Shown one piece after another: positions 22,701-33,758 of a stretch of DNA of 64,000 bases (the first letter of the stretch is position 1; each line of letters opens with the position of its first letter). The translations under genes and the position numbers were made by a program. The notes beneath the pieces are model-generated. The model searched no databases and was not told where the DNA came from. It saw only the letters and a program-made list of their open reading frames with translations. The DNA lies in NCBI GenBank assembly GCA_007449985.2, contig VIIQ02000073.1:62001-126000 (forward strand), in the 5' to 3' direction. The stretch comes from Desmodesmus armatus. Taxonomy: Eukaryota > Chlorophyta > Chlorophyceae > Sphaeropleales > Scenedesmaceae.

Positions 22701-25700
22701 GGTGTCTGCCCCTTTCTCCGTGCACTTTGATCTTTGTTGTGTTTGTCCCCCAGCTGTCACCGGGGGAGTTTCTGTCAAGGGCAGGGTTACACTCATGTCC
22801 CAGGGGGCCTATCATTCATGTGCGTAACCTCAACACCCGTGGTGTCTGGCAATCAATTGAAGTCTACAGCTTTCAGCAGCAGCTTCTGGGCAGCAGGGGG
22901 CCCAATCACTCCACCTCCATGACAGCGAATTTACACGATGATTCCCGCTGCACCGGTCTCTCATAACAGCATGTACAAGAGATACCTGCTGCACACCGGC
23001 CACACACTGACTTGTTTTTGAAATGTGTTCCTGAAACACTGACTTTTTCCGCAGGAGTCACCAGGACTGTGCGGCCAAGGCACGCAAGATCCTGCAGGAC
23101 GCCCTGACAGAGTACATCATCCAGCGGGACGCCCCGCGTGGCCGCCGCAGCGACAGCGCCATCGCTGCCGCCAAGGCAGCCGCCAAGCGCGTCGCTGCTG
23201 CCGTCATTGCTGCCGGCGGTGACGGCGGCCAGCTGGATGCTGCTGCTGCTGAGCTGCTGGACCTTGAGCTGGGCCCTGCTCAGCTGAAGAAGCTGCTGCT
23301 GCCGCTGCTCAGGTTGAGGCAGGCGTGCTGCCACCCCCAGGTGGGGCTGCTGGTGGTGGGGGGGTTGGTGGGTGGGGTGGGGTGGGGTGGGGTGGGGTGG
23401 GGGTGGTGAAGTGGGGCGGGGGTGGGGTGTGGGTGTGCGGTACAGTGGGAATGTGGTGGGTGTAGCTTGTATTTATAGTTTGGTGGGTGTGCCATGTGGG
23501 TTGTGCTGTGCAGGTTGACAAGACTGAGGGTTGAACCCTGTCAGCTTGCTGCATGCCCTTTGCCAGCAACAGGGCAGGACTTGACTCAATGGGCCGCCAT
23601 CGTGCTTCCCACACAATGGAATGTTGGCAGCTCTGTCGACTGTGCTGTCCTTGTGGCCGTGTCAGTTGCCCTGTGAGTGCCATTCGGTCACGTTCTGTGT
23701 GGATGTGTTGCTGCCGTGCAGGTCGGTGCATCAGGCATCCGGGCCATGCTCAGCAGCCACAACAGCAGCAAGCCCCTCACAATGGACCAGATCCTGTCAG
23801 TGCTCATCTCCAGGGCCCGTGTAGACGCAGAGGAGTCCCAGCGGCAGCTGGCAGGGGCCCTCAACGGCCTAGCAGCACTCATGTGGCTGGCACAGCAGCA
23901 CCCGGAGGCCATTGCAACCTACAGGGAGGTGCTGGGGCTGTCAGAGGCCAGCAAGGGTGCTGTAAGGTTGGATAACTTCCAGCTGCTACACACCCTGCAC
24001 AACTTGGCGGAGCTGCTGGGGGAGTTGGCGCGGAAGCAGCAGCGCCTGCAGGAGCGGCAGCAGAGCGGCCCAAGCGGTGAGGCTGCTGCAGGTTGGTGCC
24101 CTGCCGACAAGCACTGGGCTAGGGTGTAACACTATACAAGTGATAGGCGCTGGTCTGGGAGGGGGTGGTGGGGGTGGTTGGCGTCCAGCATTCAATGACA
24201 TACACATCTTTCTTAGCCTTGCAGGGCCAAATGGTGCGTCATAGGCGTAGTCAGTCGCTCTCTGCCGTCCCCCCCCCCCCACCACCACCACTCGTTCACT
24301 CACTCACTTTCCCCTCCCTCGCTCACTCATGCACTCACGCGCTTTGTTGCTGCTGACCTCACTGCAGGTGATGCAGGGGAGCCATACGGCCACGGTGTGC
24401 CACGCACGTTGCGTGACGACAAGCTTGCAGCGGAGGCAGCAGCGATCCGGGACCACTACCTGGCCCGCGGCAGGCTGAGCTGGCAACAGCACACCAGGCT
24501 TATGTCAAGGCAGCGAAGGAGGCCCTGCCTGCTGGGCTCAGGAGGCTGAGGAAGCACACAGGGGGGCAGCAGGGTCAGCACGGTCAGCTGGGGGTCAATG
24601 GTGCTACAGGAGCAGAGGCAGGGTTGGGGGCAGGGGCAGGGGGGCATCAGGGCCAGCTGGAGCCCAATGCTGCAGCAGGAGCAGCAGGGATATCATTGGG
24701 GGCAGGGGCAGCGGCAGGGGCAGCACGAGCAGGAGCAGCAGAGGCAGGGGCAGGGTCCAGCCGAAGTGCTGCAGCTGGGGTTGATGCTTTCGTGGATGAG
24801 CTCTTGCCAGATTCGCTGGGAGATTTGGAAGAGTTGCAAGATGATGAGGAGGAGCAGGGTGCCGGCGGTGACGGAGCGTCAGGGGCAGCGGAGGGTCAGG
24901 GGGGCTCGGTGGGTGGAGCGTGGTACATTGCCGTGATCGATGCGCTTCAGGAGGCTGGTGCTGATGACGAGGTGGCGGAAGCCATCCGTTTGAAGCTACA
25001 GGAGGGTGACACATACCTGCGGGAGGTGCGTGGGGGTGAGGTGGTTGCGGTTTGGGGGTTTTGAATGGTTGTTGTTGTTGTTTATGGGTGTACCCGGACG
25101 CGGGGAAGGAAGCGTCTCCTGCTAGTCGTGCTGACTGACGATGTGGGGGTGTTGCAGGCAGCTTATGTGCACGGCCAGAAGGTTGGGTGGTTGTGCTGAC
25201 ATGATTGTCAACAGGTGGCCCGTCTGCAAGGCCCTGAAACCACCCGGCTGTTGTTCCCTCAGGTGGCTGCCTCGTTCCTGGGCTTTGTAGTTGTGACCAG
25301 TACCCCCCACTCCTGCTGACTCAGTGACCTGCCCTGCCTGCTTTCCTGTCCATCCATCCGTTCATCCGTCGTTTTACCTGCCGCCCCCCTGCATCCGATC
25401 GCGTCATGCATCCACCCCCCTGCTGCCATCTAGCAGGTGTCCACGAACCCCCCTGTCCTTCCGTCCATTCATTTGTCCGCCTGCGTGCCGCCCCACTGCA
25501 TTTGCTCACATCATGCATCCCCCTGCTGCCGTCCTGCAGGTGTCCAAGAATGCCACCACCATGGCCAACCGCTTCAAGACCCTGGGTGGTCTGAAGCTGC
25601 TGCTGTCCCAGGAGCTGAGTGCGGTCAGCCAGCACCAGGCCTCCTGCCTGCAGGAGCTGCTTGAGCTGCAGGGCGCTGTGGGGGACCCCGCAGGGCCTGA

Positions 25701-28700
25701 GGAGATGCTCATCGAGCAGGCAGGGCAGTGCGGGCGCTGCAGGTAGGAGGGGTGGTCTTTTGCTCTGTACAGTACAGTACAGTACAGTACAGTACAGTAC
25801 AGTACAGTAGTTGGGGACAGAGGCCCAACCTCGGCACTAGCCAGCAAGCCAAGGGCTCATGAGGGTGCCCCAAAGGGCCTGTTGCACCCCAGTTGTACCT
25901 CAGAGTGATTTAGCGTCGAGGCAGGCAGCTATATGGATGCTGCTACATGGTGGGGCAACAAGAGCTCTCATAACGGTACCCTGTTTGATTGTAGGAGTGA
26001 TTGGGTGTGGTTGGGGAGGGATGGGCTATTTGGGGCGCGAGCTGCACCTGCAGGTTTGGGGGGTGTGAGTGTGCAGGCATGTGTCTCTGTAGAGCGGCAT
26101 GGACAGGAGCAGCAAGGGCAAAGGGACCACACAGTGACCCGTATGTGCAGCCGGGGAATGTGTTGCTTCTGAGGACCCAGGTGGTAGGCGGTGGTCTTTT
26201 GCTGGTTGGTGTTGTTTTTTTGCTGTTTGATGTACATATTTTCCCAACTGGCAAGCATTATCTGCAGGCATGCAGCTCAGTCCTACTGTATTGTAGCGCA
26301 TCAAGCCGACTCTCAGCACTCAGGGAGTATGTCCGAATTGGAGCTGAAAGGCAAGCTGATTCAAGAAACTGCTGCATGCCTGCGCTGCATGTCCCTGCCA
26401 GGTCTGAGATGGGTGTGCTGGGGCGAGTGTGCCGACACTGCAAGCTGGATGAGGGGATGCGAACCTGGGAGGCACGGCTTTTCCAGCTGTCGACCAAAGC
26501 ACTGGCTGCAGGAACGCAGGTGAGGCACACTGACAGAACACTATAATCCGGGTATTGGTCAGCCAACGTGACTCTGTCAGGTGGTGGGTTCCTTTGGTGA
26601 GTGACAATGGCTCAGGCACTAGTTGCGTACATGCCACAGCTGCAAGGGTGAAGGATGCATGAGTTCTCATCCGTGCTCAACTGCCGCCTGCACCGTACGT
26701 GCGCACACCACGCCCAGTCAAGACATATTTGTATAAGGGCGGGTCATGGAAAGGGCGGTTTGCCGTGTCAGCCATAAACAATCAGATCACCGTCCTGCAT
26801 GCAAGCTTCAAAGACACAGCATCGGTAACACAGCCCACACGTCTCTGCATGTGTGCCACATTACTGCCCCTGCAAATTCAAACCAACAGCTTGATGCGTC
26901 AGAGGCAGCCCGGCAGGCCCAAGCAGCAGCGTACAGGCGTGTGGTAGGCCGTGGCGGCCTCAACGAAGAGGCTGCCGAAGACATGGCAGGCAGCAGTGCC
27001 GCTGCTGCGGCAGCAGGGATTGGCGGCATTGTGGGTCCCTCTGCTGGTGCTGGAGCTCGGCGTGCTGATGCGGCAGTGTCAGAGGCACAGGTGGTGCGGC
27101 ACCCCTCAGAGGCGGAGCGAGTGCTGCGGCTGCTGCAGCAGCAGATCGGCAAGCTGGGCATGGCGAGGTTGGTGGCTTTGGGACATGGCAGGGCGAGGGA
27201 GGGGGGGGGACACTGGCAAAGATGTTGTGTGGGGCCAGCCTTGTGTATGGGGTCCCTGCCCATTGCTACTCGTCGTTGGTAGTTCCTGCACATCTCTGTC
27301 TGCACTATCCCTGCAGCGTGCTATGCTATGCTGTGCCCTGTACACAAGCTGTGGATGCTGTTAACAAATGTGCAGCCACATGGGGCCTTCATGCAGTGTA
27401 CACTGGTTATGACTGCCCCATGCGATTCAGTGTACGAACATTCATCTGCGGCAACGGATGCTGCAATTCAATGGGGGCATTTTGAAACTTGGTTTACATT
27501 CATGCACTGTGTATGTAAGACACTAAGCTGGGTGTGTGTGTGTATGGGTGTACATTGGCCTTGCAGTTACCTTCCAGGCGTTCATGATGCAGCCAAGCAG
27601 CACCTGCAGCAGCTGGAGGGCAGCCGCAAGCTGTTTGTGGCAGCCACCAGTCTCAGCATAGCCCAGCGTCAGCTGCTGTATGCACATGATGAGCTGTCAA
27701 TGGCACTGCTGCGCATCACAACCAGGAGGGACGGGGAACAGGTAAGGGTTGTGGACATGTGCGGCTTGTGGCAGCTTGGGTGAAGCCTATGAGAGCGGCT
27801 CCTCCTGCTGTTGACAGCTGCGGTGTGTTGTATGCTGTGTGTACCAGCAGCTGCACTAACGTACTCTAATCAGGTGAGGTGTCATGTGCATGACCATGTG
27901 TGTCATGGCTGTGAGCTGTGTGACTGTGAGCTGCCAGCCCTGGGTTGAGCTCTCTGTCATGGACATCAGGTTCACATGTGAGGCTGTGCCTTGTCATGTT
28001 GTGTATGTGACACTAGCCGTCCTGTGTGTTGTGCAGGTGTCTGCCCATGAGGCGCTGTACAAGCTGACCCGTGCTGAGCAGGTGCTGAAAATGGAGGAGC
28101 TGCTGCTTGACAAGGCAGTGGCAGCTGGTGACCTGCGCAGGGCACTGGGCACCCTCAACTACCTCAACACCATCGCTGGGGCACGCACGAGGGTTGCAGC
28201 AGCTGATGCAGCCAGCCACGGACAGCAGAAGCAGCAGCAGCAGCAGGATGTGCAGGAGAAGCCTGCAGACCCTCGTGAAGCAGCTGCAGCTGCAGCCTTG
28301 CAGCGGGCTGCTGCTGCCAGCAGCCGGCTACCTGACCCAGCCTTGGGTGGTGGTGGTGGTGATGATGATCCACTGCCGACGCAACAACAGCAGCTGCAGG
28401 ATCGCCAGCAGCAGTCAGGCCAGCAGGCAGCAGCGGCAGCAGCAGGTCAGGATTCAGACGAGCAAACAGCAGCAGCAGCTGGGCCCTCCGCTGCTGGTGC
28501 TGAGGCAGGGGATGGGGCCACTGGTGTTGAGAAGTGCCCTATCTGCTTCATCGCAGTTGAGGCAGCAGCAGCAGTCCTGCCCTGTGGCCATGTGCTGTGC
28601 TGTGACTGCGCTGACGGCCTGGCAGAGCGCATTCCTGCAGGCACAGCTGCAGCACACAGGTATGCTTGGAAGTGAAGTGTTTGTATTTTGTATTTTGAAT

Positions 28701-30491
28701 GCTATAGATAGACAAATTCGTCACACATCATATCAAGTTTACCAGGGAGAGTGGTAGTGCCAGTTGAAAAGGGGGGGGGCACCCCAAGGGTGGTTCAAAG
28801 TTTGCAGGGTTTCCAACTTGGTACGGGGTGGCTGACTGGGGCAAGCTCGGTGACAATTAGTCTGTACTTCGTAGCGTGGCAGATGGGGTGTGTGGAAACT
28901 GACTGGGTATCAGCAACCTGGTCTGAGACATACTTATGTCATCCCTGTGAGGTTTACTCAATTGAGCTCTGCTAACATGCTGCAGGTACATCAACTGCCC
29001 AAACTGCAGAGCGCACACCCACGTCAGCGACGTTGCCTACGTCAACAGCGAGCAGAGCAGCAAGCACGCCTACGTCTGCACCACCAGCACACAAGCAGCC
29101 ATCGGCAGCGCCGCCGCCGCAGCAGCTGCCGCCCTAGATTCTGCCGGTGCTACTGCTGCTGATGCCACCCCTGCCGCTGCCGCTACTGCCGCTGAGTACC
29201 CTTTCAGGGGTGAGCAGCAGTTGGTGCTGGCAGGGTCCTATGGGACTAAGATCGAGGCGGTAGTGCGGCGGGTGCTGTATGTCCTGCAGGATGACCCGAC
29301 CAACAAGGTGCTGGTGTTTTCCTCCTGGGCAGATGTGCTGAGCATTGTCAGCCATGCGCTGCTCGACAATGGGGTGCGGCATGTCTTTGCCAAGGATAGG
29401 AAGGGTTTGCTGCAGGCCTTGGAGAGGTTTAAGGGGTGTCAGGTTTCAGCAGCTGAGCTTGCCAAGGGGTCTCCTGCAGCATCTGCTGCTGCTGCCAGTA
29501 GTTCTGCTGCTGCTGCCAGTAGTTCTGGCAGTAGGGCCAGCAGCAGCACGCGCCTGTCTGCGCAAGGAGCAGACAGCAGCAGTGACATGCAGCCGGGTAG
29601 CGAGCAGCAGCAGCAGCAGGAGGATGAGCTACGAGGGCTAGACTGCATGGATATTGATGCAGACAGCTCGGATGCAGCTGCAGATGAGGCACAGGCAGTA
29701 TCAGCACCCATGGCACTATCAGCACCCATGCAGCAGCAGCAGCAGCAGCATGATCTGCGCGAGCAGCCTCGAGCAGCAGCAGCAGGTGCCACTCTGTCTG
29801 CAAAACCAGCAGCAGCAGCAGCATCAGCGGGTCCGCGAGTGCTGCTGCTGCTTGTGAGCCAGGGAGGGCTAGGGCTGAATTTGACAGAGGCCCAGCACGT
29901 GGTGCTGCTGGAGCCTCTGTTAGATCCTGCACTGGATGTGCAGGCGGTTGGACGAGTCAGCAGGTTTGGCCAGAGACGCGAAACACACGTGCACAGGTGA
30001 GGAATGTACTTCTCTTCATACCCCCAGTCCAACTTACGGCCCTTCCAATGGGTCTGGAAGCCGCTTTGTTGCTGACAGCCGGTTGGGGTTATGGTTGGTG
30101 GATAGTTGCTTGTGAAGAGGGGCGGCGTTAGCCAGGCAACAGTGTGCATGCTCCAGGGCTGGAGTATCACACTCTGAACACTGTCAACTTTGAACATGAC
30201 AAATGTTGGTTGTTGCTGACGGTGGGCTTGGCATTTAGAGATGTACCAATGCACGGGGTTCCTGATGTGTCGTGCTGCGCCGTGCTGTGCCGTGCTGTGC
30301 CGTGCAGGTTCATCGTGCAGGACACTGTAGAGGAGAACGTCGCTCGCTTGTCTCGCGAACGTGCGGCCGCTATGGACATGACTGCAGCAGTGCCTGTGAA
30401 GGGTGCAGGGGCAGCTGAGGCTGCCCAACTGAGTGTGAGAGAAGTGGCAGCACTGGTGTGCAGCAAGTGGAGGGAGGGGCAGGCCTCGTAA
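13785..30491 (+). CDS. SHPRH: SHPRH-type SNF2 helicase / RING E3 ubiquitin ligase
   Basis: The model has twenty exons: 13785-14195, 14501-15283, 15577-16003, 16263-16282, 16476-16522, 16773-17382, 17616-17941, 18473-18611, 22021-22098, 22429-22585, 23055-23340, 23722-24076, 24368-25025, 25540-25742, 26402-26519, 26890-27167, 27567-27741, 28037-28659, 28986-29996 and 30308-30491. It gives about 2,296 residues. Motifs in order are LRPYQRRAVAWML, Walker A DEMGLGKT, a Cys-rich insert (CSLCMREV), the DEAQ box (LVLDEAQL), RWAITGTPI, LRQACCHPQ, a C3HC4 RING (CPICF...CGHVLCCDC...CPNC), VLVFSSW, LVSQGGLGLNLTEAQ and AVGRVSRFGQRRETHVHRFIVQDTVEE. SHPRH proteins polyubiquitylate PCNA and remodel chromatin in DNA-damage tolerance. 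Exons 8 and 13 are each one base short of frame (near 18490 and 24470). Around exon 10 some residues usual for the family may lie in a missed exon at about 22334-22428. The intron after exon 8 holds a CACTA transposon. Confidence 0.88.
16333..16371. repeat. Three-copy 12-bp tandem repeat
   Basis: The 12-mer CTGCCACACATG is repeated three times in a row within an SHPRH intron, followed by a degenerate fourth copy. It is a simple minisatellite with no coding role. Confidence 0.85.
18089..18122 (+). repeat. Intronic duplicate of an exon end including its splice donor
   Basis: This segment repeats the end of SHPRH exon 7 (about 17911-17942) with two mismatches, starting CACCTGAGCGCAAC and ending GCAAGCGGT. 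The true donor reads GGTAAGT; the copy reads GGTGGGT, which could also serve as a weak donor. Confidence 0.75.
18655..21697. repeat. Palindromic element split by the CACTA transposon
   Basis: If the transposon and one ATG target copy are removed, 18655-18681 joins 21600-21630 to give an arm of about 58 bp. That arm is the near-exact reverse complement of 21640-21697, around a 9-nt loop (21631-21639). Both arms carry GAGGTGCATGTCCCAG and CTGCAG at the loop end. It is probably an older foldback (MITE-like) element in the SHPRH intron. Confidence 0.82.
18682..21596. mobile_element. CACTA (EnSpm/CMC) DNA transposon, probably non-autonomous
   Basis: The element begins CACTAGGCGGGCAACCCCC and ends with the reverse complement, differing only by one more C, giving terminal inverted repeats of about 24 bp. 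It is flanked by a 3-bp target duplication, ATG at 18679-18681 and 21597-21599, which is typical of CACTA elements. Both ends carry many subterminal copies of GTGAAGGG or CCCTTCAC, like the transposase-binding arrays of EnSpm elements. The total length is 2,915 bp. No open frame inside resembles a TnpA/TnpD transposase; the longest is 192 codons at about 20329-20907 and is not recognised. It therefore looks like a deletion derivative or a decayed copy that would need a transposase from elsewhere. It lies in the intron at 18612-22020 of the SHPRH gene. Confidence 0.9.
23352..23407 (+). repeat. GGGGT-repeat tract with G-quadruplex potential
   Basis: Runs of three to eight G separated by one or two T sit just after the donor of SHPRH exon 11. 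Several GGGGT units occur in a row. On the transcribed RNA this could form a G-quadruplex next to the splice site. Confidence 0.7.
25767..25809. repeat. Pentanucleotide microsatellite (GTACA)n
   Basis: About eight or nine exact copies of GTACA follow each other in the SHPRH intron after exon 14. It is a simple microsatellite and likely polymorphic. Confidence 0.92.
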
Positions 30492-32065
30492 GCTGCTGGG
30501 TTCATGTATAGCAGGCAGTGGCCGTCGACATGGGTCCAATGCTGTTACAACTTTTGCCTCAGTTATGCTATCAGGTTTGTACATTTGTATGTGTACATCA
30601 TCTGCAAGCTTGGGTGTTTGTGCAAAGCTTGACTTCCCGTAATGCCTTTCTTGGCTATTGTGTCAGTGGGCCCATTTTAGGCTGCTGGCAAGCCTTCCCT
30701 TGCTTTGGCATGTGACATGTGTGTGTGACGCTCGAGTGTTTTACGCTGTATATTGCGTGTGTCACCTGCAACTACGTGTTGGACCCCTGCCTTGTATTTA
30801 CAGACCCTGGTGACACTGTATGCAATGCCAGTCTGTGTTGAGATTGTGATCTGTGTTTGTCCCTGTCTGCCGGGCTGACAGCACGTGCTCAACGTCGCAG
30901 CCTTCACTGTGTGGCACTTCTGCATGCCTGGAGGGCACCCACCTCTGCTGCTGCTGCTGCTGCATTGCTGTACTTGGTTCAGGCTGTAACGGATAAAGAA
31001 TTTATTATTAATATATAATAAAGGATTGGACTCTGGTTCCAATCACTGTCATGTACTACAGCTACAGGAGTAATGTATGTGGCGCCTCATGCCAACCTCT
31101 TGCATGGTGCTCTCTGTATCTATGGATCCTGCGCTAGCCTGACACTAGACTGACTTTGAGGATAACAGCAGACCAAGTCGTGACTGTTACACGTCCATGT
31201 CAGTCCGTGATGCACACAGACGAGGAGAGGGACCCCACAGTGCACTTATTCCATATCAGGCCCTTAGCTCAGGGCCGCATGCAGCATGAATGCGTCTGGC
31301 TTGCACAGCCATGTCAACGGCAAGCCGTATGCATTAATTTGCGCCACACAAAAACAGCGTTGCCAGCAGATAGCATGCCCCAGAGCCAATGGTCAATGCC
31401 CGCTCTGCCAAGCAAGGGGCTGACATGGGCCAGACCTGACCTTGTGCCACCCACCACTGTATACAAGGGCGTTGGGCAACCACACATTGAGCTGGCTGGT
31501 GCTGCTGCAGCTACTGATCATACCAGGTGCTGTGTGCATCAGCTTAGGGCTGCTGGGCTGTCACTGCCTGCTGGACAGCTGCCTGTGGGGCATCCTGGGT
31601 GGCATCAGCTGTGGGGTATGCACCTGCACCAGTAAAAAACAGCATATTCAACAGAGACGTCGATGACCGTAACACATTTTTCAGGCCCCAAAACAGCGGT
31701 GGTAATTCACACCACCAAAGCTTGAACAGAGGTCAAGCACTGGTGGCAGTGTGCCAGACGACATGCAACCAATGGAAGCGCAGCTGCTGCAGGCCTGGTT
31801 GCTGCGGCCGCAGTTTTGGTTGCTGCTGATGCAGACCTGATGGACGGTGCTCCTGCAGGTGGGGGCTGTGGTACTCCAACATGCTAGCGCTAGACATGCA
31901 ATCGCCTCCCAGCCTTGGCATACGTCATGGTTGTCCACAGGAGTAGTTACTTACTGTGCTCCTGCACTGCTCTGCCCGTGAAGAGCCGGCGGTTCCTACT
32001 TTTCTACTTTTTTTGGCTGAACTTACAGTGTCATAGCTAGCTGCATGGTGTGCTTGCACACCGCC
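30492..32065. other. Intergenic region after SHPRH
   Basis: It contains the SHPRH 3' untranslated region, with a TGTAA polyadenylation-like motif at 30985-30989 and an AT-rich stretch near 31000-31020. A plus-strand open frame at about 31442-31666 has a hydrophobic Cys-rich stretch but no convincing start, splice structure or family match. No gene is called. Confidence 0.55.
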
Positions 32066-32817
32066 TCAGGCTGTTGCTGTTGGTGTTGCTATTGCTGTTG
32101 TTGTTGCCGTTGCTGTTGCTGTTGCTGCTGCTGCAAAATCCACAAGCAGCAATTAGCCAGACCATGGGAGTCCCTCACCTGTTGTGGTGTAAGGGCTCTT
32201 GCTGTAAGGAGTGTCGGCACTCTTGCTGTAGGGTGTGTCACCCCCATATTTGCGGTGGGTGTTCTTGGGGGCGTCCTTGCTCTTGTACCTGTGGCCCTCA
32301 TATGAGTAGCTGTCCTCAGAGTAACCATAGTTGTCCCAGCCAAACTTGTTGGGATCCTGCATGGTGAACATTGGAATACGTCTGGAGCAGTGGTGGGTTG
32401 ACGTATCTATAGACCCACGTGTATGTGCTAGGGTGTGGGCACGTCAATCCATGCGGACACGTGGGACGTAGACTAGCACCGCTGCATGGCTTGTGTCCTG
32501 GTGCCAGACTGTTGACCAAGTCCAGCTTCCAGCATGTTCCAGCTGCTGTTGGTAGGACATGTGCTGACGCAGCATATTGATGCTGAAAATGTCACTCTAA
32601 GGCTGCAGCATATTGTCCTCACCTTCTCCTGCTTCTTATCCTGCAACCACGCATGCAAGTGGCGCGCAAGATGGGGGCGGGAACACGTTAGGGCCATGGA
32701 TGGGACGATACTCATGCGATCAAGCCTAAATATGCATTAAAAATACGTATTTACCTCAGTTTCAGCACATGCGACAACCAGGAGGCCCAACAGCGCAACT
32801 GCAACGATCGCCCTCAT
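32066..32817 (-). CDS. Small secreted Tyr/Ser-rich protein, divergent partner of the pentad-repeat gene
   Basis: Three exons on the minus strand, 32755-32817, 32179-32356 and 32066-32130, splice in phase to 101 residues. Residues 1-18 form a clean signal peptide (MRAIVAVALLGLLVVACA). The mature part starts FGWDNYGYSEDSYSYEGHRY, which resembles the Trp/Tyr-Asp-x-x-Gly units of the neighbour at 33759. It continues with a duplicated DTPYSKS motif and ends in an Ala/Thr-only tail. The last exon is low complexity, so the C-terminus is the least certain part. The signal peptide is similar in pattern to the neighbour's (MRA..A.A.L..LV), so the two probably share ancestry and may be co-expressed from the region between them. 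It was not recognised as any known family; an extracellular or cell-wall location is inferred. Confidence 0.6.
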
Positions 32818-33758
32818 GCTGCGTGTTGCTCAGTGGGTCTAGTGGATGGCTGAGAGATACGAAGTATAAAACACAAGGTGATCTTGACTCTGCCAGAGTT
32901 TCCAGGTGAGAATATATGGAGACCGTTGTCATGCGGCTGTTATTTCAACGCAACAGAAGCACGCATCGCACTGAGACCTCGCTTTTATGTGACACACTGT
33001 GTGATCGTTACAGGATGACTCGAGTATCAGCACTGATCAGCTGTCGGAGGCAACATCACACTGTGGGTGTGCCACATCGCCATGGACCAGGGCAGTGACT
33101 ATGCATGTTATGTCAAGCTTGACCATGTTTAAGGGCAACCTTTGCCCGTGAACGTGAGACGCGGTATGATGAGTTGGGTTGAGGTCCATCAGTGAGACAT
33201 CAATTGCAATGGCCAATGCCAACCTTGAACATTGGATGCCACAAGAGGCATCAGTGCAGTGACGACATGCCTAGGTCGACAGATCAAACTGAGAGCTTGA
33301 AGTATCTACGCTTCTGGTGCGTATGAGATGTTCAAAATTGTAAGCTCGGTGCATTGCCAGGTGCTCTGGTCAGATCGATGCTTCCATCATCTTGCTGGCA
33401 GCAAGTACAGGATGTCCCTCTTCAATAACTACGCGGGAGCATGCTTCCTGTTCTAACTGTAAGGTTAAAAATGTCGGGTGATGCAGAAGCGCCATTGGCG
33501 AAATGAAGCAGGTTTCATGGCGAGTGTGATACCCCTCACACTTGAAGAAGTTCACCCTCACCTACCCCAGCCTCGCCGTCGTTGTCCTTTCCCAACGCAA
33601 CCATCAGTCAGATGCTATACAAGCTGTGTCGTGCAGCCGAAAGTGGACTTGCAGCAAAGCGGTTTGAACCAATTGGCAGCTGGTGCAGCTGAAGCTTCCT
33701 AGCCTTCAGCTAGGAGGTAGGCGACAGCACTTGCTGTGTCAGTGTTTGTTCCAACACA
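32818..33758. promoter_or_regulatory. Divergent intergenic region between two secreted-protein genes
   Basis: The 941 bp between the oppositely oriented start codons must hold both promoters. A small inverted repeat (CCTAGC...GCTAGG) lies near 33699-33713, just upstream of the plus-strand gene. No clear TATA box or other known site was identified. Confidence 0.5.

Noticed and set aside
31442..31666. Open frame with a hydrophobic Cys-rich stretch on the plus strand
   Set aside because: There is no ATG start in a good position, no splice partner and no family resemblance; it is probably chance.
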